A stretch of DNA of 64,000 nt, taken from Panagrolaimus kolymaensis (taxonomy: Eukaryota; Nematoda; Chromadorea; Rhabditida; Panagrolaimidae). Location of the stretch: assembly GCA_028622995.1 (NCBI GenBank), contig JAJQJQ010000012.1, forward strand, positions 3,906,001 through 3,970,000, in the 5' to 3' direction. Both the position numbers and the translations under genes were made by a program. Under the pieces are notes generated by a model, which was not told the DNA's origin, ran no database searches, and saw nothing but the letters and a program-made list of their open reading frames with translations. Numbering within the stretch: position 1 is the first letter of the stretch; each line of letters starts with the position of its first letter. This document shows, piece after piece, positions 21,169-32,865 of this stretch.

Positions 21169-22345
21169 TTATTTTTTCTTGTTATTTTTTTGAGTCAAAA
21201 AGAAAGGTGATGAAAAAAAAATGGTAAAGTTTTGAATTTTTTGGGTGAATAAAAAATAAAATAATTTTATTAGCATAACTTTTTTTTTTCTGGCTTCACG
21301 AGAAAGTGAAGGTGTAAATGTGGCAAGGAAACTAAAAAGTTTTGCTGCGAAAGAAGCCATAGTTTGATTGCTTTTTTTTTATTTATCAAAGGCATGGATT
21401 ACATGTGTTAATTTTTGCAGGATTTAAAATTCAATGACCTTTTTAAACTCATCAAATGCCATCTTTTTTTTTATAACCGTTCTTTAGTCCAAGAAAAGCA
21501 TCAAGCAAGTGTCAGCTACTTTCTATCTTTCCATTCCCGGAAGTTTCTTTTTTTGCACACTTTTTTTCTCCTGCAGTTTGAAAGAGAGTGATTATAGCCA
21601 TTTTAAAACATTTTTCACCAAATCCATCTTCACTCTATATCTTCTCCTTCTAAAGCTTCAAAACGTTGTGTTTGCTATGCTTGTTCATAATTTTTTTTGC
21701 AAACTGGGAGAAGAAAGCTTGCATTTTATTTAGGTCGAATTCACACGAATGCACCGTCGTCGGCATTTTTCTGTTTCGCTTCAAGCTTCTGCATCTTTTA
21801 GCTAATCACGTCAAAAAAAGAAACATTTTTCTCCCCTAAAAATAAAGACATCACCAGCTTTTTGATTCTTTATTTACGCCTTTTTAAAAAAGGATTTTTT
21901 GCTCATTTTAAGTTTAGTTTTTTTGTCGTTGTGTTTTTTTGGAACACATTTTGAGGAGGCACCACCACATCCTTATTTTTTAAAGGCTTTCATTTCTCAA
22001 TTCTCTAAAGACGTACATATCTCTTTCTCTTTATTTTTTATTTTTTGACACTTCGTTTTTTATTTAAAAAAAAGTTTCATGGGAGTTTATTTTATGTTTT
22101 TTTTTTGAAGCTCATGTCATTTTTAAGAAGAAAAAAATAAAATAAAAAGATATCTCTCAATAAAAGGCTGTAAATTTTCTTAAAGTTTTTTTGTGTTTGC
22201 TGCTTTTTTCTTTTCGTTTTTATTAGTTTACATTTTTTCTTTTTGTACTTTTAAAAATAATTCCATTGAGCTTTGAAACTTGTTGTTAATTTTTTTATTT
22301 TGAATTCAAATTTTAGTTAACTGAAGAAAAATTAGGGGAAGAAAG
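21169..22345. other. intergenic, probable divergent promoter region
   Basis: Between the hypothetical gene (minus) and the membrane protein gene (plus). An ATG at 21360 (minus) opens 26 codons with a presequence-like composition (MASFAAKLFSFLATF) before a purine run; no acceptor links it to the downstream gene, so it is not called. Otherwise AT-rich with long T runs. Confidence 0.5.
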
Positions 22346-23389
22346 ATGTCAATCACTCCACGACCATCTCATCAACCTATAACTCGACATGAAGGAAATG
22401 TGGATGTTGAATTATGTCATATTGTAGCATTTGCAACAAAAGCGGATTTAACGGTTAAAAAAATTGATGATAAAAGAGTGGATGTTCATTTTGAAAAGGT
22501 AAAATGAAACTTTTAGAAGATCCTAAAATGTGCCAGAAAATATTTCCCATTTAATAATTCTTCTAACTATATCATTAACCCTCCATCTTTCAGCCAGGAT
22601 GTTTTTGTGGTGCAATGACTCTAACAATGAGCATAAAACTTATTTGTATTCTTGAACTTGCAATTGTTTCAATTTTAATCCTTCAAGCTCCCGATCTTCT
22701 TCATCGAACAACCAATAATCATTTTTATGTAACCGATGAAAGATTTTCATATTTTTCTGTGCCTTTATTTTTGCTTGAAATGTTTAGTAAGTTTTTTTGC
22801 ATCCATCCAATAACTTTTTAGTTTGATGAACCAATCATAAACTACAAAAATATAAGAGTTTGAACTTTTTTTCGATGATCTTTAAAATAAAAAAAAAACG
22901 AACGGACATCGCATAACTTTTATTTGTCGTCCTTAGAGTCTTATAAAAAATAAAGTATCCATTTTTTAAATAACATTTCCCCTTTATTTTATTACAGTAC
23001 TTCTCACATGTTTAACATCAATTTTAATGTTATTTTATGCTATAATTAAAGTTAAAGCAAATTATGTTTTACCACATTTGGCATGGCAAGTATTTTATGC
23101 ATTTATTTCAACAATTATTTGTACATCTATATTAATTTTTGCATCCTTTGGAAAAATTATGTGGCCATCCGCAATTGTTTTAGTTATATTAATTGGAATT
23201 CCCGGCATTTTAGAAGTATGGTGGCTTTTTACTGTAATTGATTTTTATCGTCAAGTTTTAATTAATGAACGAATCAATCATCGATTAAGACGAGATTCAC
23301 AAGAAGCTTTGAGGAATATTTTTGCTAATGGTTTATTAAATTTTCATAAAAATAAAATTCGTAAAGAATCTAACAGAAATTTCGCATAA
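22346..23389 (+). CDS. four-pass membrane protein, nematode-type
   Basis: Exons 22346-22498, 22594-22786 and 22998-23389 give 245 residues. The N-terminal about 50 residues are hydrophilic (VDVELCHIVAFATKADLTV). The rest has four hydrophobic segments: MSIKLICILELAIVSILIL, LLTCLTSILMLFYAIIKV, VFYAFISTIICTSILIFA and AIVLVILIGIPGILEVWWLF, followed by a basic cytoplasmic-looking tail (INHRLRRDSQEALRN). A Cys cluster PGCFCGAM precedes the first helix. The layout recalls the large nematode families of LAPTM-like or tetraspan orphans (inference). No ligand or process can be assigned. Confidence 0.8.
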
Positions 23390-23729
23390 TTTATTTTTGT
23401 ACGTAATATAAACTTTTTAATTATTTTACATGTATCAATAATAAATACTAGCTTATGAAAATTCCCCATTCATCAGACAATAGAAAATGCATATCCAGTA
23501 AATGCAACAAATAAGTGTTTTTGATATAAAAAAAAATTCTGTAAAAAACCTATCCATTTCAAAAAGTCTTGTACCTTGAAACGAAAAGTGAATCAAGAAA
23601 TTACGATTCCAACGATCCCAAAAATGCGAACGAAATCGTTTTTTGTTTCGTTATTTACTTTTTGTTGCCATCCAATTTTTCAATTTCACATTTTGCTTGG
23701 TGTTTTTCATATTCGTTTTTTATTTCACC
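23390..23729. other. short intergenic stretch
   Basis: 340 bp between two plus-strand genes. It contains AATAAA-type polyadenylation signals near 23440. Nothing else. Confidence 0.5.
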
Positions 23730-24826
23730 ATGTCTAATGATCATCTCCGGCCTTATGCATGGTGTTTCTGTCAACAGGTAAACTATAAATCAGTTATAAA
23801 TATTCATGTAATACATTCACATTTTTAGGAAAGAGGAGGTACGATGGTTGAATGTTCTTCAGGAAATTGCTATTATGAATGGTTCCATCTCAAATGTATT
23901 GGCAAGAAACGTGCTCCGAAGGATGAATGGATTTGTGATGGTTGCAAAGTGGACGCTGCTCTAACCGGAAAAGTAACAGATGAAGAAATTTGTTGTGAAG
24001 AAGAAGCACCAGCAGGAAAGTTCAATAAACTTGTAAAAAGAGCTATGCTTGGTTTAAATATTTACGATCCTTTGAAGGCCGCTATTGACAAAAACTCGTG
24101 CGCAAGAACTCGTCCATATGTTGATTGCTTTCAAATTACTCCAAAAGTAAGTTTTTTCATGACTTTGTTGTTTTTTTAACAAACATAATTTTTTTAGGAT
24201 CTTGAATTGGTTCATCGAGGCAAAGCAAATGCTCGAATGTTAAGAGCTGAAAATCGTGAACGCGTAGCAAATGATTTGGATGAACTTCCAGGTGATGATG
24301 ATACCGTGAGTCTTTGTTTTGTCATTAGTATTTTATCTTATATGCTTTTTGTTTTTAGAGAGAATATATGTTGAAAGTCCACCGCTCATCCATACATTCT
24401 CAAGGCCTCTTTGCTCTTGTTGCACTCAAGCCGAATCTCCGACTTCTTGAATATCGTGGTGAAATTATTCGTGCTTCATTAGCTGATTTTCGTGAAAGAA
24501 TGGCCAAAAGAGATGATCTGAATGGTTTCTACATGTTCAAGATTGATACTCATAATGTCATCGATGCTACAAGATATGGGAATATGGCAAGATTTCTGAA
24601 TCATTCATGTGATGCCAACTGTATCGCTCGAGTCGACGATGGAAAGATTTACATTTACTCCATCAAACGAATTGAAGCTGGTGAAGAACTTTCATACAAT
24701 TACAAGTTTCCTTATGAAAATGGAAGTAAGTTTTCTTTCAAATTTTATGCCTTTGATTAAATCTAATGTTTTTCAGAGTTCAATTGTAAATGTGGAGTGG
24801 CTTCTTGCCGCAAATTTTTAAGTTAA
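23730..24826 (+). CDS. PHD-finger SET-domain histone methyltransferase, MLL/SET1-like
   Basis: Exons 23730-23777, 23829-24146, 24198-24305, 24359-24725 and 24777-24826 give 296 residues. A PHD finger occupies roughly residues 12-53 with the full C4-H-C3 set (CFC, ECSSGNC, EWFHLKC, WICDGC). A linker follows, then the SET domain from about residue 160: HSQGLFALVALKPNLRLLEY (beta start), EYRGEIIR, GFYMFKIDTHNVIDATRYGN, RFLNHSCDANC (SAM and catalytic fold), GEELSYNYKFPYE, and a post-SET CKCGVASCRKFL with the zinc cysteines. YNYKFP and the FLS end place it with SET1/MLL/Trithorax enzymes that methylate histone H3 Lys4 (family knowledge). It is far shorter than MLL or SET1 and has no RRM, FYR or bromodomain. 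The residues needed for activity are present. Confidence 0.9.
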
Positions 24827-25560
24827 TTTTGTTCATTTTTTGTTTTTGTTTTACATGTATGTAATAAATTCTTTACTTTTTGAATGTATTTTATTTGCGG
24901 TTTTAACATTTGCTACAATTTTGTCTTTAAAAAATTGGGCTTAAAACATTGACATGTTATTGATATTTCCACTATTTTTTACCTCAAAAAGGATAAATGC
25001 GAACATCTTTTAAAAGTTAAGTGGATTCAAAAGGTACACACTCAAGAGAAGAAAAGTGACCGATAAATTTAATGTAAAAACAAAAAAATTTGATTTCAAG
25101 CTGAAACAACAAACAATTTACCTTTCATTTTTTTAAAAACAGAAAATGAGTTCATCGATAAATTTTTTTTCATGCATTTTATGTGATTCTTTTGGAATGA
25201 ATATACTTACTTATCTCTTCTTTTTTTTTATGTCATTTCTTAGAGTCGAAAATAAAAAAGCAGCCATTTTTTCAGTAATACAAAAAAGGAGGAAGAAAAT
25301 CTTCCTTTTTCCTATTTTGGAGTCTCATCATCCATCCACCATTTTTTTTTTGTTAGTTTGGCTGAATTTGAATTAATCCAGTTTATCCACATAGAAATTT
25401 CGCAGTTTTAATGGATTGAAATTAGAGCCAAAATCCTTTTAACATTCTTTCTCGAGCGATAGTTTTTTTAAAATTCTTATGTGCGATGCTTCTTTGTTGA
25501 ATAAAACACTTTTGTAATCGACTTTATTGAAATCCCTTTATTTTTTTAGTTGGATTTGCT
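24827..25560. other. intergenic, no gene seen
   Basis: AT-rich. The frame at 25146-25376 is Phe-rich and starts and ends in T runs, so I reject it. A TTTTTTTAG at about 25550 just before the next ATG could be a trans-splice acceptor. Confidence 0.55.
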
Positions 25561-26438
25561 ATGATTATTTCCGGTAAACGGAAGGATTTAATAATTTTTA
25601 TTATTATTTTATTAATGTGTAAATCGATTACAAGTTTTCTCATTGGTGGGTGCATTGGACCAAGGAAAGTATTTGAAAAATATTTAAATCCTGATCAGAA
25701 AAAAGAATTAGCTAAAATTGTTGAAAATAATTTTGATGGAAGAAATCGAGATCAGGTTTGTTTTTTTACCCATACTTTGTCATATTGTAACTGTAAACAT
25801 ATGTGTAACTGAAAGCATTATAATAAGCTTGGTTTAGGTTCTCCTCAAAATTTATATCTTTCTTCAATCTCAATTAACAATCGATCAGTGGCAAACCATA
25901 GTGCCTGAAATTGCAGCATATCAAAAGCTGAGTATTTCATGTTCACCCTATAGTCAACTTCTTCCACCAAAATATTTTAAACCTTTAATGGTAATTTTTT
26001 TTTCAAATACAAATACAAAATTTTATTATAATCATATTTTAGAAAGCTGTTCGAAGAGCAATGGAAAATGGAGCAGATCGTAAAAAAATAAAATATTTGG
26101 TTGAAGATTATCTTGATCGAGTATTGTTTACAAAAGAATTTGTGAAAGAATATCAAAAAGTTCCACCATTTGGAGAAGCAGCATCATCACCTTTATTTGC
26201 GGGTAAAACTGTTTTAAGGCCTCAACCAATTAGATCATCAGTGCCAGTGATAAAAATTACTTCAGCTTCAAGTTCACCAAAGCCGCTATTTCCTATTGTT
26301 GAATTTTGGTAAGTCGTTGTTGCTGTTATTATTTGGGAAAACAACCCTTGCAAACAAAATTTGTAGTTACAATAACAATCTTTTTTTAGGAAAGTTCTTC
26401 CGCCATCACCAAACAATTTTTATTTTAAAAAAGGTTAA
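25561..26438 (+). CDS. secreted or signal-anchored hypothetical protein
   Basis: Exons 25561-25755, 25838-25990, 26043-26308 and 26390-26438 give 220 residues. The start follows a TTTTTTTAG acceptor by about 11 nt. Residues 10-27 form a hydrophobic signal (LIIFIIILLMCKSITSFLIG). The first part looks helical (YLNPDQKKELAKIVENNFDG), the middle has QWQTIVPEIAAYQKLSISC, and the C-terminus is Pro/Ser-rich and low in complexity. The helical part resembles the small nematode secreted proteins of the SXP/RAL-2 type in length and character, but the match is too weak to name. It is convergent with the next gene, which is also a predicted secreted orphan. Confidence 0.7.
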
Positions 26439-26542
26439 TTTATAAAAGCAATAATAAATAAATAAGAAAAACCCTTAAACAAAATCAATTCATTTTTAAT
26501 AAAAGAACACAAAGGTACAAACATAAGATTTCAATCCATCGA

Positions 26543-27522
26543 TCATTGAAGTTCGATAAGATTATCAACGCTTCGAAGATCTTTTGGGACTTCAATAAAA
26601 TCATAGAATTCATTTTTATTCGCAACTTCAACTTTTTGTGGAAGTTTTTTAGTTTTACGATTTCGAAAGGTTACTGCATCAAATCTTCGAGGAACTATAA
26701 AATTAAAGAATGTATGTATGATTTTTCATGAATGAAAAATGGCTATTTTACTTTCAGAATTGCGTTTTCCTCGTCGCCGGAAAAGTGACAACCTTCGTTC
26801 AAAATCATTATTTTCTGATTGAAAACTTTGAAATTTTTCTGGTGGCAAAATTTGTTTTACATACTTTTCTGAATATTGTTTTACTTCATCCTCGGACGCG
26901 CCAGCACGTCGAGCTTCAAGAATAAGTTCGTGGAGCACTTCCTAAAAAAATGGCTCAAAAAATTATTTAAAAACATTCTCGCTCATCGATTTGTTTTCTA
27001 TCGAAGCTTCAATGTCGCACGGTCATAACCGCTTTTCATTCTTCGAAAAGCTTGTAAACGAAAAAAATAGCAACAATGACTTTAAAAAATAAATAGCTAA
27101 CCAACCTGTTCATCTTTCGATAAAAATTTCGCAAAAGGTGAAATTGGACATGGTTTTCGAATCATTGGTGGAGCAGCAATCCCTAATACTGAAGCCAATG
27201 ATGATGCAGGATTTACACCAGAATTACTATGTCCAAAATTTCCAAATGGTTGAGCTTGTAACCCTGGTGGTGTCGATGGAGGAGAAATAAAATATGGATT
27301 AGTATTGTAAGGAGCATGATAAATTTCTCTACGATATGGCGACGCTCCTGGTCCAATAGCAGCCATTTGTGGATTATTATTATTATTGAATTTCCTTGGC
27401 ATTGAAGCAGAACGAAGTTCAGCTGAGGATGAAAACCCACGAATTGGATTTGCAAATGTTAAAGTTGCATCAGTTAAGAAATTAAAATTTATAAAAACTA
27501 AAATTATTAACGAAAGATACAT
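26543..27522 (-). CDS. secreted hypothetical protein with dibasic sites
   Basis: Exons 27522-27106, 26941-26752 and 26694-26543 give 252 residues. I start at 27522 because MYLSLIILVFINFNFLTDA is a good signal peptide; an in-frame ATG 57 nt upstream gives a charged leader instead. The mature N-terminal half is Pro/Asn/Ser-rich (FISPPSTPPG; GASPYRREIYH); a helical part follows (LHELILEARRAGASEDEVKQ) and then SLFRRRGKRNSE with two basic clusters suitable for proprotein convertase cleavage. No family recognised. It could be a processed peptide precursor, but there is no repeated peptide motif to support that. Confidence 0.7.
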
Positions 27523-28080
27523 TCTTTGATCGAAAGTTTTGGACAAAAATGGATGAACTTGTTTCACTCGATCGGTCACTTTCGGTCAACAAAAAGAGGC
27601 TGCAAACATATAAAAGCAATACAAAAAAAGCGACAGTCAAAAAGTAAACAAAAGTTATTGAAAGGACTGTTTTTTAGGTAAATAAAGAAAAAACACGCAC
27701 GAAAAAAATTGGGTTTAAATTACGTAAAAAAACACTTTAGTCGTGTTCTTATCGGTTAAGATCATAACGATGAATTGCTTAATGTAATACGACTGTGTAA
27801 ATATACACTTTTTACTTGAAAGGGATGTGATCGAAGGTTGAAAAAAGATAAACAAATGAAAAGCCACAAATGGAAATGAAATAAAAGTTGTACAAAATGT
27901 GTGCAAAAAAGAAGAAGAAATAAAACGAGTAAAAATCAAAAAACACAATCAAAGATAACCAATTTATGTGAATTATATCTCAACTTTAATATACACAATG
28001 ACAACGAAAAACACAATAATGAGAATAAAAACAGACAAAAAAATTAAGTCTAAAGTTAACATTACATATATCAAACAATC
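27523..28080. other. intergenic, no gene seen
   Basis: AT-rich spacer between two minus-strand genes; should hold the promoter of the secreted protein and the 3' UTR of the upstream gene. Nothing recognisable. Confidence 0.55.
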
Positions 28081-28845
28081 CTAAACATCGTTGGAAGCGA
28101 AATAATCAAAACGTTTGAAGCGCATATTTGGCCGAGGAGTAGTTACATGATCATAAGGAGTTGAAGCTGGACGATGATTCTTTCGTTTTGCAATACAAAA
28201 ATGACGATGATCGGCATCTTCTTTTGAATCACCTTTATTACCATTTGAAGTTGAATTTTCTGAACGAAGGTAAATTTTGACCTTGTTATCATTTTTTGGT
28301 AAGCTTAGAGTTTCATTGAGGATTATACGATCAGAATCCTAAAAAACAATCGATTAATAATCATATCAAACCCTATGAACATTGGAATTCCACACAACAA
28401 CGATGAAATTTGTTATAACCAAGCAAAAGCTATCGAGCAAATGAAGTGTGTAAAATCATACCTTGCATAGAGCAGAATAATCACTTTCAGTTAGTTCACA
28501 GACAGCATAATAAGCATTGCAGGTTTGCAAATAAGTTTTAACCTTTTTGAATTTACGAAGGCGATCCAATGGTTGACGCTAAAAAATGAAAAGTGAATAT
28601 CATAAACAAAGAAAAGAACCAAAAAAAGTTACCGCAAAAAGGTTTTCACTCATAAAAAAGGTTCTATCAGCAAAATTAAGTTCACTTTCATCTGATACCG
28701 ATGATGGAGGAGAGGATGATGCAGTAGAAGCGGATGAAGATTCATCGCTACTTTCTCCAGCTGACATTTTCATAGGCGAATCGTTGCTTTCTTCCAATGG
28801 CATATCCATATGCGAATCGCTGCTTTCTTTGATTGAAATATTCAT
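28081..28845 (-). CDS. hypothetical protein with Ser/Asp repeats at the N-terminus
   Basis: Exons 28845-28633, 28578-28462 and 28338-28081, all phase 0, give 195 residues. The N-terminus repeats an 11-12 residue acidic unit (SDSHMDMPLEES, NDSPMKMSAGES) and then runs into a Ser stretch. The second exon holds RKFKKVKTYLQTCNAYYAVC, a likely folded core with three Cys. The tail is basic (AKRKNHRP) and ends MRFKRFDYFASNDV. The frame upstream of 28845 is closed by TGA, although one more repeat-like DSP precedes the ATG, so the repeat array once extended further. Perhaps nuclear; function unknown. Confidence 0.6.
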
Positions 28846-29190
28846 AGGCGAATCAGGTCAAAGTTTTTGAATTCAAAAAACTTAGAAAAAAATAACAAAT
28901 CAGCTCCTTGAAAAATATGTGCAATGCGTTTTTGTTGTCATGCAAAAAGCGAACATCCTTGAACGATTTTAGGCTATCACGCAGTGAAACAAAAGCTTGT
29001 TGAGAACCGAAAGGTTTTTTTACTGTTTATAAATTTTTTAAAAACATCGTGCTTGTTTATTGCATTATTTTGTCAACCTTTAATTAATTTAATAATAATA
29101 CTTTTATTTAACGATAATGAAGTAAAAAAACATAAAGAAGTAACATCCAACAATTACAAATTAATATTTCTAATAAATCATGATTAAATT
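28846..29190. other. short intergenic stretch
   Basis: 345 bp of AT-rich spacer between minus-strand genes. Nothing recognisable. Confidence 0.5.
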
Positions 29191-29882
29191 TTAAAAGCGT
29201 CCGCCTTGATTATTGCCAGAACAAGTGCAAATATTTAATTGAATTTTGGGATTTGTTTCAGCCATTTGAAAGGTTTTACGATTATGAGGGCAAAGATTTT
29301 CCATTAATGCAAAATGTTCCAGAGAAAGGTGAAAGAATTCATCCTTTAATTCTTCATTAGTATGAAGAATCAAGGCATCATGAGCTTCTTTAATTTGTGA
29401 ATCCATTTCTTTCTTTTGTTTATAAACCCAATTATTTCTCCAAATATTATCTCCTTCGGGATATTCCTTTGGTCGACCTCGTTTACCTTCCGATCGAAGC
29501 CATTTACATTTTGAATAATCAGCTTTTATTCCTAAAAATTTTTTATGATTAAATAGGTTTGTTTAAAGCATGAATATGGGTTTGAAGTTGTTAGTCTTAT
29601 GTTGAAAGGATGCTTACCTTTGGCACTCTCTTCTTTGGATTTTTCAATGAATGAATCAATCAAGCTAAAATTATTGTTTGGACTTGTGCTTGATAACATA
29701 TGCAATTGAGGGGATACGGTAGAGGTCCATGAATTTTCTGGTGAGCATGAAGATGGCCATGTGGCATTTGGTGAGCTATCACTTGAAGTGTTATTATAAC
29801 TTCCATATGATGAACTCCAATAACCTCCACCATCAGTAGAAGAAGAAGAAGTGAAACCATTTTCACCTTGTAAATTCAACAT
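29191..29882 (-). CDS. Ser/Asn-rich protein with possible divergent bZIP-like segment
   Basis: Exons 29882-29618 and 29531-29191 give 201 residues. The start is the ATG at 29882 (MLNLQGENGF); the frame extends upstream only with non-ATG codons. The N-terminal about 85 residues are Ser/Asn/Gly/Tyr-rich and disordered (activation-domain-like). The second exon contains SEGKRGRPKEYPEGDN, whose RGRP core is AT-hook-like, then WRNNWVYKQKKEMDSQIKEA and a helix with ALILHTNEELKDEFFHLSLE. The position of the N, the basic run and the heptad-like helix recall C/EBP-type bZIP factors, but most basic-region residues are missing, so DNA binding is doubtful. Probably a nuclear protein; identity uncertain. 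Confidence 0.6.
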
Positions 29883-30467
29883 GGCGAATTTCGTTTTTGT
29901 CAATATAGGTCTTTTTATTCCGTTGAAAAAATGTGAATGTCTTCATAGTGAAAGTTGAATCGAATTTATATGCGCCAACTCTAAATCTTTGCGCAAAATA
30001 TTCCCTCGGATTTTGAGAATTTTGCCCTATACAAGTTTGAGGCTCCCTCCTTTCTTCCAAAAAATTCTAACATGAGAGAAACAAGTCAAACGTCACAATC
30101 AATCAAAGGTGTGTTTGCTGCTGCTTTTTTTTATGGCCGCTGCGCTTTTTTGTGATGTAAAAAAATGAAAGAAAAGAAAACGATGAGCAATCTTTTTTGT
30201 TTTTGATATTGATTACTTTTTGGTGATTTAAAAAATTTTTAGGCACACTTTTATAAATGAATACCACAAATTTAGCTATTCATAGGTGATCTCAAAATAT
30301 TATTATTAATCACATGAACAAAAGAGGATAACATAAATTAAATGGTCCACATAATCCGAAAGATTTGACATTTGTTTATTAGTATCAGAATTTTAAAATA
30401 ATAGTCAAAACAAATATTATAATAATACAGTTTAAAATTGCTATATAAAAATATGAATCAAAATTTG
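29883..30467. other. intergenic, no gene seen
   Basis: AT-rich spacer, 585 bp. The first part should hold the 5' region of the upstream gene. The minus-strand frame at 29863-30060 runs straight into that gene's exon in another frame and is rejected. Confidence 0.5.
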
Positions 30468-31108
30468 TTAATGATCATTAGTTCTTCTTCTTTCAGCACT
30501 TTTGAACATAGTTTCAATTCCAATAGGTTTAGTTTTCACATGAGAACCTCTTTTTCTTTCAGCCTTTTTAACCATACTTTCGATTCCACCAGGTTGATTT
30601 CTTGAAACATCCATAGTCGTTCGCTTTTCAACTTCGGATTGAACTGGAGGAGCAGCACAAGGTAATGACACTTCTGATTGATTTGGTACACCATTCATAG
30701 TATTCACAGTATTATTGTTGGATTGTTGAGATTTGAAATGAGAATTAGCTGATGCAACAACAGACGAATTTGGAGGATTTCCAGCTACTGAGCCATTTGC
30801 TTCTGATTCTGATACATCTTCTTTTCGCGCTTTTCTACGTTTTACTGCTTTTTTAGCATTTAACTTTGCACGAGATTTCTGTTTCATCTCATTTATGGTC
30901 TAAAAATGAGCATATTGACAGTTACATAATTATCAGCTTAAAACAAAAGAAAGTAAAAACCAACCTCTGTTCTTTTTCTCGAATTTTGTTTCTTTTTCTT
31001 GTTTGATTGAGATTTTTTCTTACATGTTGTTAGCGTGATTACAATCAGCATTAATGGTAACAGAAATCCAGAGCAATAAGCGATCCAAGTAAAAGTAAAA
31101 AGAGACAT
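30468..31108 (-). CDS. single-pass membrane protein with basic tail and duplicated C-terminal motif
   Basis: Exons 31108-30965 and 30899-30468 give 191 residues. Residues 4-29 form one membrane helix (FTWIAYCSGFLLPLMLIVIT) with no long N-terminal part, followed at once by a strongly basic run (CKKKSQSNKKKKQ), so the tail should be cytoplasmic. The middle is Asn/Ser-rich. Two copies of the pattern G-I-E-S/T-M-V/F-K-K/S-A-E-R-K/R-R close the protein (GGIESMVKKAERKR and GIETMFKSAERRR). The longer in-frame start at 31273 would add another hydrophobic stretch; I chose 31108. No family recognised. Confidence 0.65.
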
Positions 31109-31407
31109 CTTGATTTGAACCAATTCCTTCTTTCTTCGACGAAAACTTGAGATTTGCGATGAAGTAAAACATAGCGGAAGCGAGAAACAAAATGAAAATG
31201 AAAAAAACAAAGAAAAAATAGCTATGCTAATTTTTGTCAAACACGTTCTTGAAAAAGTTGGCGACAATAACAAAATTTATTTATTAAGAAATTGCACATT
31301 AATAATATACAAACAAAAGTAAAGTAAAAGCAGTTAACAATAATTAAACAATAAATGAAAAAAGTGAAAAGAGAGTATAACGTTTGTTGGAGATTTTTGA
31401 ATGGAGA

Positions 31408-32865
31408 TTACATAACAGAACATCCACTAACGTTTTTGGGATCTCTGTCAGTTTGATAAACTTTTTCTTCTTTCACGATTGGCAAGCTTTTCTTACTCTT
31501 CTTAGCTTTGCTGAAATCAGGAACGTCGGCTTTGCTAATATCAAAAGCATCATAAGCAGTTGAAGTCCATGCATCACTCTTCTTAGGATAGACGAAAGCT
31601 TCAGGTTTCGCTAAACCGAATGAAGCACTTTCATCCAAAATAGGACATTCTTCTGGAACAATTTGGTGATAAATGAATCCATTTTCGCGTTCAGCTTTTT
31701 CAAGATGTCTTTCTAGCAAAGGTTGAATTCTTCGGAAGAAAAGATGCTTCTCAGGTTTTGCAATGAAACCAGGACCCGAAGCCTTTGCATATTTCACACA
31801 TAATTCTTGAGCTTCTTGATAACATTTGATACCTTCTTTACAAGCACGAACAGCTTGGCCACATTTGTCTTCAGCAAGCAGAGATTCTCCAAGGTAACAG
31901 TAAGCATAAGCGAGGTAAAATTTGTTTTTGAGTTGAGCATAACATCGCCATTTGTCAAAGATAGCTGGATTGAATTTTTCAAGAAGATTATCTGAAAGCA
32001 CAAAATAGGTAAAAAGAGAAATAGGAAAATGGTAAAGCACCGATTTCATGATAAGTTTTTGATGTTTCAGTTGCAAGTTTGGAGATTAAACTTGGAGCAT
32101 GTTGTAATTCAATAGCTCGAGCAATAGCGACTTCTTGAGCTTCTGCAATGGATTCATTCAAATATGCTTTTATAACATTCATGTTGAAATCATTTCCTGG
32201 AAAATCATCGAGACCACAAAGTAAATCTAAAACGATCTTTTTCGTTACAATATCAAATAAAAGATTGTCCAACCTGTTTTCTCACGAATGAATTCAAATA
32301 ATCCAGCAGCTTTTTTCAAACAACTGTGAGCTATTTTAGCTTCGGAATCTTTCACGTCGTCTTTCGCAGATGCCCATGCGCCATGTTTCATATACCATAA
32401 AGCCATATTATAACAAATGTTTAAAGCTTCAAACCAGCTATCACTAAGGACTCTAAAAAATGAAGAAATGTTAAAAGAATTAATGAAAGCTAACAACTTA
32501 CATTCCATCTTTCTCAATCATAGAATTTCCCCATGTATGTCGAATTAAATAACGAAGTTTAGATTCTTTATCTCCATCAGCGATATCAAATATAAAACCA
32601 TAAAAAAGTGACAAGTATTGATTGAATTCTGTTTCAACTTGTTGCAAATCACTGCTAGCACTTTCAAGATGCTTCAGAAATTTGTCTCTTCTCAAACGTA
32701 ATTCACTAAAAAATTAAAAATAAATATATAAATTAAGCCACATAAAAAAAGAAAGTAAACATACCCACAAATTTTTGATGAATGTTCATTTTTCAATACA
32801 TGTTTCAAATCATATTTGGCAAATTCGGTAGCTTTGAGTGGATTGCGATGAAACCAATGTGACAT
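31408..32865 (-). CDS. BROX: BRO1-domain protein BROX, farnesylated type
   Basis: Five exons; about 410 residues, the same size as human BROX. Segments in order: MSHWFHRNPLKATEFAKYDL, KFLKHLESASSDLQQVETEF, WFEALNICYNMALWYMKHGA, CLKKAAGLFEFIREKTG, DDFPGNDFNMNVIKAYLNES then EAQEVAIARAIEL, and KFYLAYAYCYLGESLLAEDK followed by PEKHLFFRRIQPLLERHLE. These are the banana-shaped BRO1 helices with the usual Y-x-x-A-L/M-W and A-Q-E positions. The C-terminus is CSVM, a CaaX box, as in BROX but not in ALIX. BROX binds ESCRT-III CHMP proteins and acts in membrane and nuclear-envelope remodelling (family knowledge). First exon junctions: 32865-32765 then 32705 onward. The gene is divergent from TIM50 at 33199. 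Confidence 0.92.

Noticed and set aside
21169..21360. Presequence-like ATG frame as first exon of the 20530-21168 gene
   Set aside because: No usable acceptor before the downstream ATG; the downstream start is complete on its own.
28600..28870. Plus-strand acidic frame
   Set aside because: Shadow of the minus-strand Ser/Asp repeat exon, which has matching splice sites.
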